From contig JAIOYM010000029.1 in NCBI GenBank assembly GCA_021741085.1, positions 1 through 13,310 on the forward strand: DNA of 13,310 nucleotides, written 5' to 3'. Positions 7,421 to 13,310 of this stretch are shown in pieces (position 1 is the stretch's first letter; every line of letters begins with the position of its first letter). The translations under genes and the position numbers were made by a program. A model generated the notes under the pieces. The model searched no databases. It was not told the DNA's origin and worked only from the letters and a program-made list of their open reading frames with translations. The stretch is from Rickettsiaceae bacterium (GTDB lineage: Bacteria > Pseudomonadota > Alphaproteobacteria > Rickettsiales > Rickettsiaceae).

Positions 7421-7457
7421 AAAACTCAAAGAGCTTATTGATCTTTTGAGTTTTTTT
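7421..7457 (+). terminator. Intrinsic terminator-like hairpin between atpE and atpF'
   Basis: The arms AAAACTCAAAGA (7421-7432) and TCTTTTGAGTTTT (7442-7454) pair with one bulged T around a loop of about nine bases, and the T run continues to 7457. This has the form of a Rho-independent terminator or attenuator. It lies inside the FO operon, in the 132-base gap between atpE and atpF', and could leave more atpE message than atpF'/atpF message. The stem is A+T-rich, so its efficiency may be partial. Confidence 0.65.
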
Positions 7458-7497
7458 GTACATCTGGATAACAAAAATAAAAAATAAATAATTAAAA

Positions 7498-7953
7498 ATG
7501 CCCCAGCTTCGTATCGAATTTTTTTCTTCACAAATATTTTGGTTAACAATATGCTTTTTAGTATTATTTTTACTATTTCGCTTTCTATTTTTGCCCAAAA
7601 TTATGTTTATAATTAACTATCGTAGAGAGCAGATAAATAGTAAGTTAGCTTTAGCTAAGATTAATGTTTATAAGATCGAAGATATGGAAAATGAGTATGA
7701 ATCTAAACTTAAGGCTATAAATACAAAAATAGAGGTAATTAAAGCTGAATCTAGAAAAGATATTCAGGCTGAATTCGACACAAAACTAAGACAGGCTACT
7801 GAAGAAATAGACGCTAAATTTTTTGCTGTAAAAAAAGAGCTGCAGGAGCAATTTGATGATTTAGATGTACCTTCTGAGGCAAAGCAACTTTTTGAAAAAC
7901 TAATAAGCAAGATTGTTAGCAAAGATACACAATTTAAGGAGAAGTATGAGTGA
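7498..7953 (+). CDS. atpF': ATP synthase FO subunit b' (second b-type stalk subunit)
   Basis: The b' subunit pairs with b to form the peripheral stalk that holds F1 against FO. It has 151 residues, beginning with MPQL as is common for b' proteins. One membrane helix (about 10-33) is followed by a long charged helix, with the RR turn at residues 42-43 and heptad-like Glu/Lys patterning that predicts a coiled coil. The presence of two different b-type genes in a row is characteristic of alphaproteobacteria and photosynthetic bacteria. No Shine-Dalgarno sequence precedes the ATG. Its end overlaps the start of atpF by eight bases, suggesting coupled translation. It is also annotated as atpX or atpG in some genomes. 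Confidence 0.93.
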   Translation: MPQLRIEFFSSQIFWLTICFLVLFLLFRFLFLPKIMFIINYRREQINSKLALAKINVYKIEDMENEYESKLKAINTKIEVIKAESRKDIQAEFDTKLRQATEEIDAKFFAVKKELQEQFDDLDVPSEAKQLFEKLISKIVSKDTQFKEKYE

Positions 7954-8443
7954 TACGCTAAAAACAATTAATAATGCTGAATTTTGGCTATTAGTAGGTT
8001 TTTTATTATTTGTATTTTTTATATATAGCAAGCTACGTAATATAATAGTGAATAATATCGTGATTTACATATCTCAATTGGCTGAAGAAATGAATCACGC
8101 TCAAACTTTATTAGATAATTCTATTGCTGGCATTACATTAATGGAAAAAAAGATTTTTGATTTAGCAGAATATGAAGCCCAGATGTTTGAGAATATTAAT
8201 GTTTTTCTAACAAAACTCAAGCAAGCTAAGTTGGAAAATTTTACTGCAATCTATACATATAAAAAATTAGACTTACAACAAAATATCAATGCCTTGAAAC
8301 TAAAATTAGATGCAAATGTTAAAGCTAGGATTGTGCTAGAATTAGAAAATAGTATAAAAAATTACTTACAAAAGCATCCAATTAGTGATATGAATTTTGC
8401 TTTAAATGTGGCTAACATGGCTACAACGCATAATATATTTTAG
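7946..8443 (+). CDS. atpF: ATP synthase FO subunit b
   Basis: This is the second peripheral-stalk subunit. A longer open frame starts at 7913, but the ATG at 7946 has AAGGAG at 7936-7941 and gives the normal protein of 165 residues. NNAEFWLLVGFLLFVFF is a typical subunit b N-terminus, with one membrane helix (about 11-28) and then a long helical domain. The first eight bases overlap the end of atpF'. The last codons (Ile-Phe-stop) lie inside the first copy of a 20-bp repeat that continues downstream, so the present stop codon is part of a repeat unit. The F1 genes (atpH, A, G, D, C) do not follow; in Rickettsiales they are in a separate cluster. Confidence 0.95.
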   Translation: MSDTLKTINNAEFWLLVGFLLFVFFIYSKLRNIIVNNIVIYISQLAEEMNHAQTLLDNSIAGITLMEKKIFDLAEYEAQMFENINVFLTKLKQAKLENFTAIYTYKKLDLQQNINALKLKLDANVKARIVLELENSIKNYLQKHPISDMNFALNVANMATTHNIF

Positions 8444-8701
8444 AGTCATTGGAAATACCTAAGCAGTCATGTGTTGTTTGTGAGGGGTATGATTCAATAC
8501 CGCCATGATATATTTTAGAGTCATTGGATATATTTTAGAGTCATTGGAAATACCTAAGCAGTCATGTGTTGTTTGTGAGGGGTATGATTCAATACCGCCA
8601 TGATATATTTTAGAGTCATTGGATATATTTTAGAGTCATTGGAAATGCCTAAGCAGTCATGTGTTGTTTGTGAGGGGTATGATTCAATACCGCCATGATA
8701 T
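8433..8701. repeat. Tandem repeat of 95-bp period (about 2.8 copies) across the atpF 3' end
   Basis: Two elements alternate. A (20 bp, ATATATTTTAGAGTCATTGG) is at 8433-8452, 8508-8527, 8528-8547, 8603-8622 and 8623-8642. B (55 bp) is at 8453-8507, 8548-8602 and 8643-8697. The order is A B A A B A A B, a period of 95 bp, ending in a four-base start of another A. B1 and B2 are identical; B3 has A to G at 8647. Each B contains GGTAT and ATACC arms six bases apart (8486-8501 in B1), nested inside TCATG and CATGA arms (8467-8471 and 8504-8508). The array fills the space between the convergent ends of atpF and the acetyltransferase gene. I see no T-tailed terminator in it. Confidence 0.97.
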
Positions 8702-8712
8702 CCACAACTCCA

Positions 8713-9210
8713 TTAATTTAACTCCAACGTCATCATGTAAGCGTCCAAATATTTATCCTCTACTTTTAATGCATTGGGTTGCTGCCCATAAATTCTAAAG
8801 CCTTTACTTTTATATAGCTCTATGGCATCTAGATTGGAAGCAACACAAGTTAAATTTAACTGACTGATATATTGTTTAGCGTGAGAAATAATCGCTGCTA
8901 ATAAGAGACTTGCATAACCCTTCCCTCTGTATGCTGGCCTTGTATACATACCCCATATCACTCCTATATGCTTTGTTTTTATAGAATTAAGGCGATTAAA
9001 CCCAACACCTGAAGCTAAAATATCATTGATAAAAACAGCAAATATATCGTTTTTGGCAAGATCTTCTTTAAAGGCACTTTCTGACCAATCTGCTTCCTCT
9101 TCCCAAGACGAGCCAAAGTTTTCAGGACTGTTTTTTAAACATTCCAGCCTGAACTCTTTCCATATTTGCCAATCTTTTTCAGCCAATTTTCTAATTGTAA
9201 GCTTATCCAT
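8713..9210 (-). CDS. GNAT-family N-acetyltransferase
   Basis: GNAT enzymes move an acetyl group from acetyl-CoA to an amine on a small molecule, peptide or protein. The protein has 165 residues, a normal single-domain length. The acetyl-CoA pyrophosphate loop RGKGYA is at 95-100, preceded by the strand IGVIWGMYTRP. The later NLDAIELYKSKGFRIYG segment (126-142) is the usual C-terminal signature. The opening KLTIRKLAEKDW is typical of the family. The substrate is unknown. No clear ribosome-binding site is seen; the start is three bases after the stop of a 39-codon open frame that may be a detached tail of the permease upstream, so translation may be coupled. The gene's 3' end faces the tandem repeat. 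Confidence 0.93.
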   Translation of the reverse strand: MDKLTIRKLAEKDWQIWKEFRLECLKNSPENFGSSWEEEADWSESAFKEDLAKNDIFAVFINDILASGVGFNRLNSIKTKHIGVIWGMYTRPAYRGKGYASLLLAAIISHAKQYISQLNLTCVASNLDAIELYKSKGFRIYGQQPNALKVEDKYLDAYMMTLELN

Positions 9211-9213
9211 AAA

Positions 9214-9333
9214 TCATTTTTGCTTTAAAAGTTCGGTAGCTTGGTCATCAGAAATCTTTTTTGCATTTTCATTCCCTTGCTTGTTATTAAAGAATAATTG
9301 CTGCAATATTTCTACTGTTTCAAACTCTTTCCT
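9214..9333 (-). pseudogene. 39-codon open frame, possible detached C-terminal tail of the permease
   Basis: On the minus strand the frame -1 to the permease is open from the AGG codon at 9333 to TGA at 9214-9216. It encodes a charged, non-repetitive peptide with segments such as KEFETVEILQQ and ISDDQATELLKQK that looks like real coding sequence. It has no ATG. It starts beside a T6-A3 run (TTTTTTAAAGG, minus strand) near the permease's 3' end and stops three bases before the GNAT start. One extra A in that run would fuse it to residue 460 of the permease, giving about 499 residues. It may be a frameshifted tail, a sequencing or assembly error, or chance. Confidence 0.4.
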
Positions 9334-10712
9334 TTAAAAAAGCTTATAGGAAAATATAACACGAAAATCAAAAATATCCATCCAAATAAATATTTGGCTT
9401 CTAAAGTTAATGCATAATCATTATCAAATAATTGTTTTGATAATAAAAACACGCAAGCTACTATTGATATAGGTGCTAGAATAAACAGAATAGGACATTT
9501 AAACTTACGTTCTACATTAGGTAAAGTAATTCTAAACATTACCACAATTATAGTTACTATAATATAATCTAATAATGCTCCCATGCTGGTTAGTTGACCA
9601 AGTTGCTTATAAGGGAAAAATCCTGTTAATGCAGCTGCTAAAATTGCAACCGAAAATAATGCTATGTATGGTACATCAGTTTTTGGATGTAATTTAGAAA
9701 AAGCTCTAGGCAACAAACCATCACGAGCAATTGAGTAAACAATCCTTGATGTTCCATATATGTTCATCATAAGTACAGTGGTCATACCACATATACCACC
9801 TATTGATACAATTGCAGCTCCAACATTACTGTTATTTAATTTTAGGGCATCAGCTAAAGCCCTTTCGCCAGATAAAGTTGCAAAAGGTGCAATACCAGTT
9901 AATAATCCTCCGATTACAACATAAACTAATGTCGTTAAAACAAGTGCACCTATTATTCCTATAGTGATATCTCTAGTAGGATTTTTACATTCTTCAGCTG
10001 CTGTTGGTATTATAGTAAAACCGTTAAAAGCAAAAAATAATATCGATGCTCCTGTTAAAACTTCACCAAATCCAAAGGGCATAAAATTATCCCAATTATG
10101 CACTTTAAAATTTGGAATAGCAGCAATAACAAAGGCAACTATTGCACCTAATTTTATAAATACCAAAATAGCATTAAGTCTCTTACTATCTTTTGTTCCT
10201 AAATACACCACTAACGTAACAAAACCCACTACAAAAATAGCTAGTAAATTTGCTATACCCCCATCTGCTGGTACTTTAGTAAATTTTTCTGGTATATCAA
10301 GCCCTGCTGCTTCCAAAACAGGTAATACATAACCAGCCCAGCCTGCAGCAACAGCAGCAGCTCCAAAGGTAAGTTCTAACAAGAGTATAGAAAGCATTAA
10401 CCAAGCAAATATCTCGCCAAACGCCACGTAGCAATATGTATATATACTCCCAGAAGTAGGCAGCATAACTGCAAGCTCGCTATAAGCAAGTGCAACAAGA
10501 ATACATATACCGCCAGCTATCGCGTATGAAATCATAACCGCTGGGCCAGAATGCTTTGCTGCAATCGCACCAGTAAATACAAATACACCAGTACCTATTA
10601 TTGCGCCTAATCCTATTATTATTAGGTCAAATGCTGTAAGACTTTTACTCAGCCCACTAGAATTAGAAATTTCTCTAACAGACTCTATAGTTTTTCTACG
10701 AAAAAGATCCAT
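9312..10712 (-). CDS. APC-superfamily amino-acid permease
   Basis: This inner-membrane transporter of 466 residues and about 12 hydrophobic segments probably takes up amino acids in exchange for other amino acids or with protons. The substrate-backbone-binding unwound helix GLGAIIGTGVFVFTG is at 34-48. LAYSELAVMLPTSGSIYTY and the later FFAFNGFTIIPTAAEE segment match the cationic amino-acid transporter-like (YfnA/CAT) branch of the superfamily. The exact substrate cannot be told; amino-acid uptake suits an organism depending on a host. AAAGG lies upstream of the ATG at 10712. It is 64 bases downstream of mnmA on the same strand and may share its transcript. Its last residues lie after a T6-A3 run where a frameshift may have shortened the protein. 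Confidence 0.93.
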   Translation of the reverse strand: MDLFRRKTIESVREISNSSGLSKSLTAFDLIIIGLGAIIGTGVFVFTGAIAAKHSGPAVMISYAIAGGICILVALAYSELAVMLPTSGSIYTYCYVAFGEIFAWLMLSILLLELTFGAAAVAAGWAGYVLPVLEAAGLDIPEKFTKVPADGGIANLLAIFVVGFVTLVVYLGTKDSKRLNAILVFIKLGAIVAFVIAAIPNFKVHNWDNFMPFGFGEVLTGASILFFAFNGFTIIPTAAEECKNPTRDITIGIIGALVLTTLVYVVIGGLLTGIAPFATLSGERALADALKLNNSNVGAAIVSIGGICGMTTVLMMNIYGTSRIVYSIARDGLLPRAFSKLHPKTDVPYIALFSVAILAAALTGFFPYKQLGQLTSMGALLDYIIVTIIVVMFRITLPNVERKFKCPILFILAPISIVACVFLLSKQLFDNDYALTLEAKYLFGWIFLIFVLYFPISFFKGKSLKQ

Positions 10713-10776
10713 ATTTACCTTTTATTGTTGTTTTAAATAGTAATTTTGATTTTGAAGATTAATAATAGGCTTTATT

Positions 10777-11874
10777 TTACTCTTTAGTGATCCAACCACC
10801 ACCCAATACTCTAGTATCGTTATATATAACGCAAGCTTGGCCTGGAGTAATTGCTCTCTCTAAGCTTAGTAGTTTAACAAAAATGCTAGTGTTGTCAATT
10901 GGATAAATTTTTGCTTCAGCCCCGTTATGAGTTGAACGAATTTTTACAGTGACTTCCAACCCTTCGACAGGAGGTTTATGATCAAGCCAGTTAACATCTT
11001 TGATTTTAAAAGTTGATGCTTCTAAAGCAGACTCTGGACCAACATAAACTATATTTTTGTCTGGATCGAGCTTAACTACATATAGTGGCTCTGAAAAACT
11101 CACACCAATACCTTTGCGCTGACCGATGGTATAATTCACTATACCATCATGCTCTCCGAGCGCATAACCATCTATATGCATAATAACTCCAGTTTTTATT
11201 GCATCTGGTCTTAATTTTTTTATTAGCGCAGCATAAGATCCATCAGGAACAAAACAAATATCCTGACTATCCGCCTTATCGGAATTAATTAGGCCAAATT
11301 TCCTAGCATATTGCCGTGTTTCTTCTTTCGAGAGTCTACCTAAGGGAAAGTCTAAAAATTCTAGTTGCTCTTTGGTAGTAGCGAATAAAAAATAGCTTTG
11401 ATCTTTTTTGGGATCTAAACCCTTATGCATTTCAGGACCTTGTTTGGTGTGTATTTTTTGTACATAATGACCAGTGACTAGCTTTTGAGCCCCCAATTCT
11501 TTAGCAAAATTTATCAAGTCATTAAACTTTACCGACTGATTACATTTTACGCATGGCAGAGGTGTTTCGCCTTTAAGATAGCTATCTACAAAGTCATCAA
11601 TAACACTTTGCTTAAACCTAGATTCATAATCAAGAACATAATGAGGAATATTAAGTTTTGAAGCTACCATTGCAGCGTCATATATATCTTGCCCTGCACA
11701 GCATGCTCCTTTTTTATTGATAATAGCACCGTGATCATAAAGTTGTAGAGTAATACCTATGATCTCTTTATTTTCTTGACTAAGCATTGCTGCCACGGTA
11801 GAACTATCTACACCGCCAGACATAGCAACAACTATTTTTTCAAGATTTTCTTTTTTTATTTGCGCCTTAGACAT
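10777..11874 (-). CDS. mnmA: tRNA-specific 2-thiouridylase MnmA
   Basis: MnmA puts sulfur on the wobble uridine (U34) of Lys, Glu and Gln tRNAs, using ATP and sulfur passed from a cysteine desulfurase. The protein has 365 residues, the usual length. The ATP-binding PP-loop SGGVDSS is at 19-25. The two catalytic cysteines are visible as Cys108 in TPLPCVKCN and Cys207 in DSQDICFVPDG. HYVQ, KDQSYFL and the TIGQRKGIG motif are also as expected. The C-terminal beta-barrel region ends with ALTPGQ-type sequence (AITPGQACVIY). GGA lies eight bases before the ATG. Neighbours are secD upstream and the amino-acid permease downstream, all on the minus strand. Confidence 0.98.
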   Translation of the reverse strand: MSKAQIKKENLEKIVVAMSGGVDSSTVAAMLSQENKEIIGITLQLYDHGAIINKKGACCAGQDIYDAAMVASKLNIPHYVLDYESRFKQSVIDDFVDSYLKGETPLPCVKCNQSVKFNDLINFAKELGAQKLVTGHYVQKIHTKQGPEMHKGLDPKKDQSYFLFATTKEQLEFLDFPLGRLSKEETRQYARKFGLINSDKADSQDICFVPDGSYAALIKKLRPDAIKTGVIMHIDGYALGEHDGIVNYTIGQRKGIGVSFSEPLYVVKLDPDKNIVYVGPESALEASTFKIKDVNWLDHKPPVEGLEVTVKIRSTHNGAEAKIYPIDNTSIFVKLLSLERAITPGQACVIYNDTRVLGGGWITKE

Positions 11875-12100
11875 TAATTCCAGTGTTAATTGATATTTTT
11901 GTATTTTCAGTATTATACATAAAAATTCGCTGATATGCTAATATTTTAGACTTTTTGTTATTCGTTAGAAAAATAATCACTAAGTTTATTTTTAGATTTA
12001 GTGGAGAAGAATGGCTTATATTTTAGTAAAAATAGCAAGATTAAAAAATAATCATTGATAACTAAATCAAAATCTCGTTGCTTTAAATGCAAATTAAGCG
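11875..12100. other. Intergenic region between secD and mnmA
   Basis: These 226 A+T-rich bases hold no convincing gene and presumably contain the mnmA promoter (minus strand). secF, which commonly follows secD, is not here. The only items seen are a 15-codon plus-strand open frame at 12011-12058 (MAYILVKIARLKNNH) preceded by GGAG at 12003-12006, a GATTA/TAATC mini-hairpin at 12039-12053, and distant 8-bp inverted repeats (11995-12002 and 12061-12068). Confidence 0.5.
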
Positions 12101-13310
12101 TTATGTACGTTTTTTTACGTCAGTAAATGCAAAAATTTTCTTTGGTTTAGCCAGTACCACCCAACCATCTATTAGCATTCTTGTTACTGTAATTGCTGTA
12201 AACATAGAGGCAAAAATTCCAATTGAAAGAGTTACAGCAAAGCCTTTTATCGAGCCTACGCCAAAAATATAAAGTAATATAGCAGCAACCAACGTAGTGA
12301 TGTTAGAATCTAATATCGTTGCGAAAGCAGAGCTAAAGCCCCTTCTAATTATAAATGGTATCGATGAAAAACCACTTGAACGAAATTCTTCTTTTATGCG
12401 TTCGTAAATTAAAACATTAGCATCTACAGCCATACCTATTGTAAGTATTATTCCAGCAATCCCAGGCAGAGTTAAAGTAGCGCTTAACAAAGACAAAGCC
12501 GCTATGATTATAATTATGTTTACCATCAAAGCGATACAGGCGAAAACTCCGAATAAACCGTATGCAAGAATCATGAATATCGCTACTAATAAAAATGCTA
12601 TTATTCCAGCTTGCTTGCCTGCTTCTATAGAATCAGCTCCAAGATTTGGTCCGATCACTCTTTCTTCTACAATTTTTAATGGCGCAGGTAAAGCGCCAGC
12701 TCTAAGAAGCAATGCTAACTCATTTGCTGAATCAATAGTAAATCCACCAGTTATTCTTCCGCTTCCAGCCATTATAGCAGACTGAATAGTTGCGGCACTG
12801 AGTAATTTATTGTCTAGAACGATGGCTAGTTGTTTACCTATATTATTTTTTGTTATTTCACCAAAAATTTTGCTACCCAGCTTGTTAAAGCTAAATTCTA
12901 CAATAGCTTCACCTTCAGATAGCGCCATATTTGCATTAGTCAACATATCGCCTGAAAGTAATGATTTTTTCTGTATGGCGATTTTATAATCTTTACGTTC
13001 ATCGGATTGATATGCTATAAGTTTTGCATTAACGGGTAAAGCCTTGCCTTGATTGAGAAGCATATTTCCTTCTTCACTTACCAAATGAAAAGTTAACTTT
13101 GCCGTTTTTCCTAAAATATTTCTAATTTCTCCAGGATCATCAACACCAGGCATTTGCAGTAAAATGTAATTTCTTCCCTGCTGCTGTATATTAGGCTCTT
13201 TAGCACCGCTGCTACGAACCCCCCTACGCACTGTTTCTATAGACCTTTCCAGTAATGTGTTTTGCACCTCAGAAAGTTTATATTCATCATAAAATAGTGT
13301 GAAATTACCC
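12101..13310 (-). CDS. secD: Protein translocase subunit SecD (5' end beyond the window)
   Basis: SecD works with SecF and SecYEG to pull exported proteins across the inner membrane using the proton motive force. The open frame runs to the right edge; the GTG at 13267 is internal and not the true start, because 14 further codons in frame are open and SecD-like. About 403 residues are visible. The C-terminal part of the periplasmic P1 domain contains EPNIQQQGRNYILLQMPG. The region LLLRAGALPAPLKIVEER leads to the membrane domain, which has GMAVDANVLIYERIKEE with the conserved Asp of the proton path. About five membrane helices are visible. The first helix and start of P1 are missing from the window. 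The gene after it is mnmA, not secF, so secD and secF are not adjacent here. Confidence 0.97.
   Translation of the reverse strand, partial: GNFTLFYDEYKLSEVQNTLLERSIETVRRGVRSSGAKEPNIQQQGRNYILLQMPGVDDPGEIRNILGKTAKLTFHLVSEEGNMLLNQGKALPVNAKLIAYQSDERKDYKIAIQKKSLLSGDMLTNANMALSEGEAIVEFSFNKLGSKIFGEITKNNIGKQLAIVLDNKLLSAATIQSAIMAGSGRITGGFTIDSANELALLLRAGALPAPLKIVEERVIGPNLGADSIEAGKQAGIIAFLLVAIFMILAYGLFGVFACIALMVNIIIIIAALSLLSATLTLPGIAGIILTIGMAVDANVLIYERIKEEFRSSGFSSIPFIIRRGFSSAFATILDSNITTLVAAILLYIFGVGSIKGFAVTLSIGIFASMFTAITVTRMLIDGWVVLAKPKKIFAFTDVKKRT

Noticed and set aside
8453..8507. Tandem array considered as a CRISPR array
   Set aside because: The intervening segments are copies of each other, not unique spacers, and no cas gene is nearby.
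8453..8507. Fifteen-codon minus-strand frame inside each B element (MAVLNHTPHKQHMTA)
   Set aside because: It has no convincing ribosome-binding site, is very short, and repeats only because the DNA repeats.
9026..9337. Plus-strand open frame of 103 codons opposite the GNAT gene and permease end
   Set aside because: It is the antisense shadow of well-recognised minus-strand coding sequence.
12504..12785. Plus-strand open frames inside secD, mnmA, the permease and the unknown membrane-protein gene
   Set aside because: They lie wholly opposite recognised or better-supported genes, lack family motifs and reflect codon bias of the opposite strand.

Overview
The window is strongly A+T-rich bacterial DNA, and its gene content points to an alphaproteobacterium of the order Rickettsiales, an intracellular or endosymbiotic lineage. 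The main evidence is the FO part of ATP synthase in the order atpI-atpB-atpE-atpF'-atpF. It has the two different b-type subunits (b' and b) seen in alphaproteobacteria and a 74-residue c subunit that closely resembles, from memory, the Rickettsia protein. No genus can be named from the sequence alone.

Layout. The left edge (1-1633, minus) holds the N-terminal part of uvrA, which diverges from ssb (1764-2207, plus). Overlapping the end of ssb is an exported alpha/beta hydrolase (to 3075). It converges, with overlapping stop codons, on an unrecognised basic membrane protein of 396 residues (3072-4262, minus). A 295-base A+T-rich gap follows. Next is a divergent thiol-redox pair: a cytoplasmic glutaredoxin of the GrxC type (4558-4812, minus) and a DsbA-like thioredoxin-fold lipoprotein (5021-6082, plus) with a 57-bp tandem repeat in its linker. 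The lipoprotein gene runs directly into the FO operon (6099-8443). An intrinsic-terminator-like hairpin lies between atpE and atpF'.

The end of atpF lies inside a 95-bp-period tandem repeat (8433-8701) that fills the space to a block of minus-strand genes: a GNAT acetyltransferase (8713-9210), an APC-family amino-acid permease (9312-10712), the tRNA thiolase mnmA (10777-11874) and the C-terminal part of secD (12101 to the right edge).

Taken together these are mostly housekeeping functions: DNA repair and single-strand binding, proton-driven ATP synthesis, tRNA modification, protein export, redox control and amino-acid uptake. No CRISPR array, insertion sequence, phage gene, tRNA, rRNA or recognisable defence or toxin system is visible. 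The points that merit follow-up are the intra-operon terminator behind atpE, the repeat array over the atpF stop codon, a 39-codon open frame that looks like a detached C-terminal tail of the permease, the repeat-bearing redox lipoprotein, and the unknown membrane protein.
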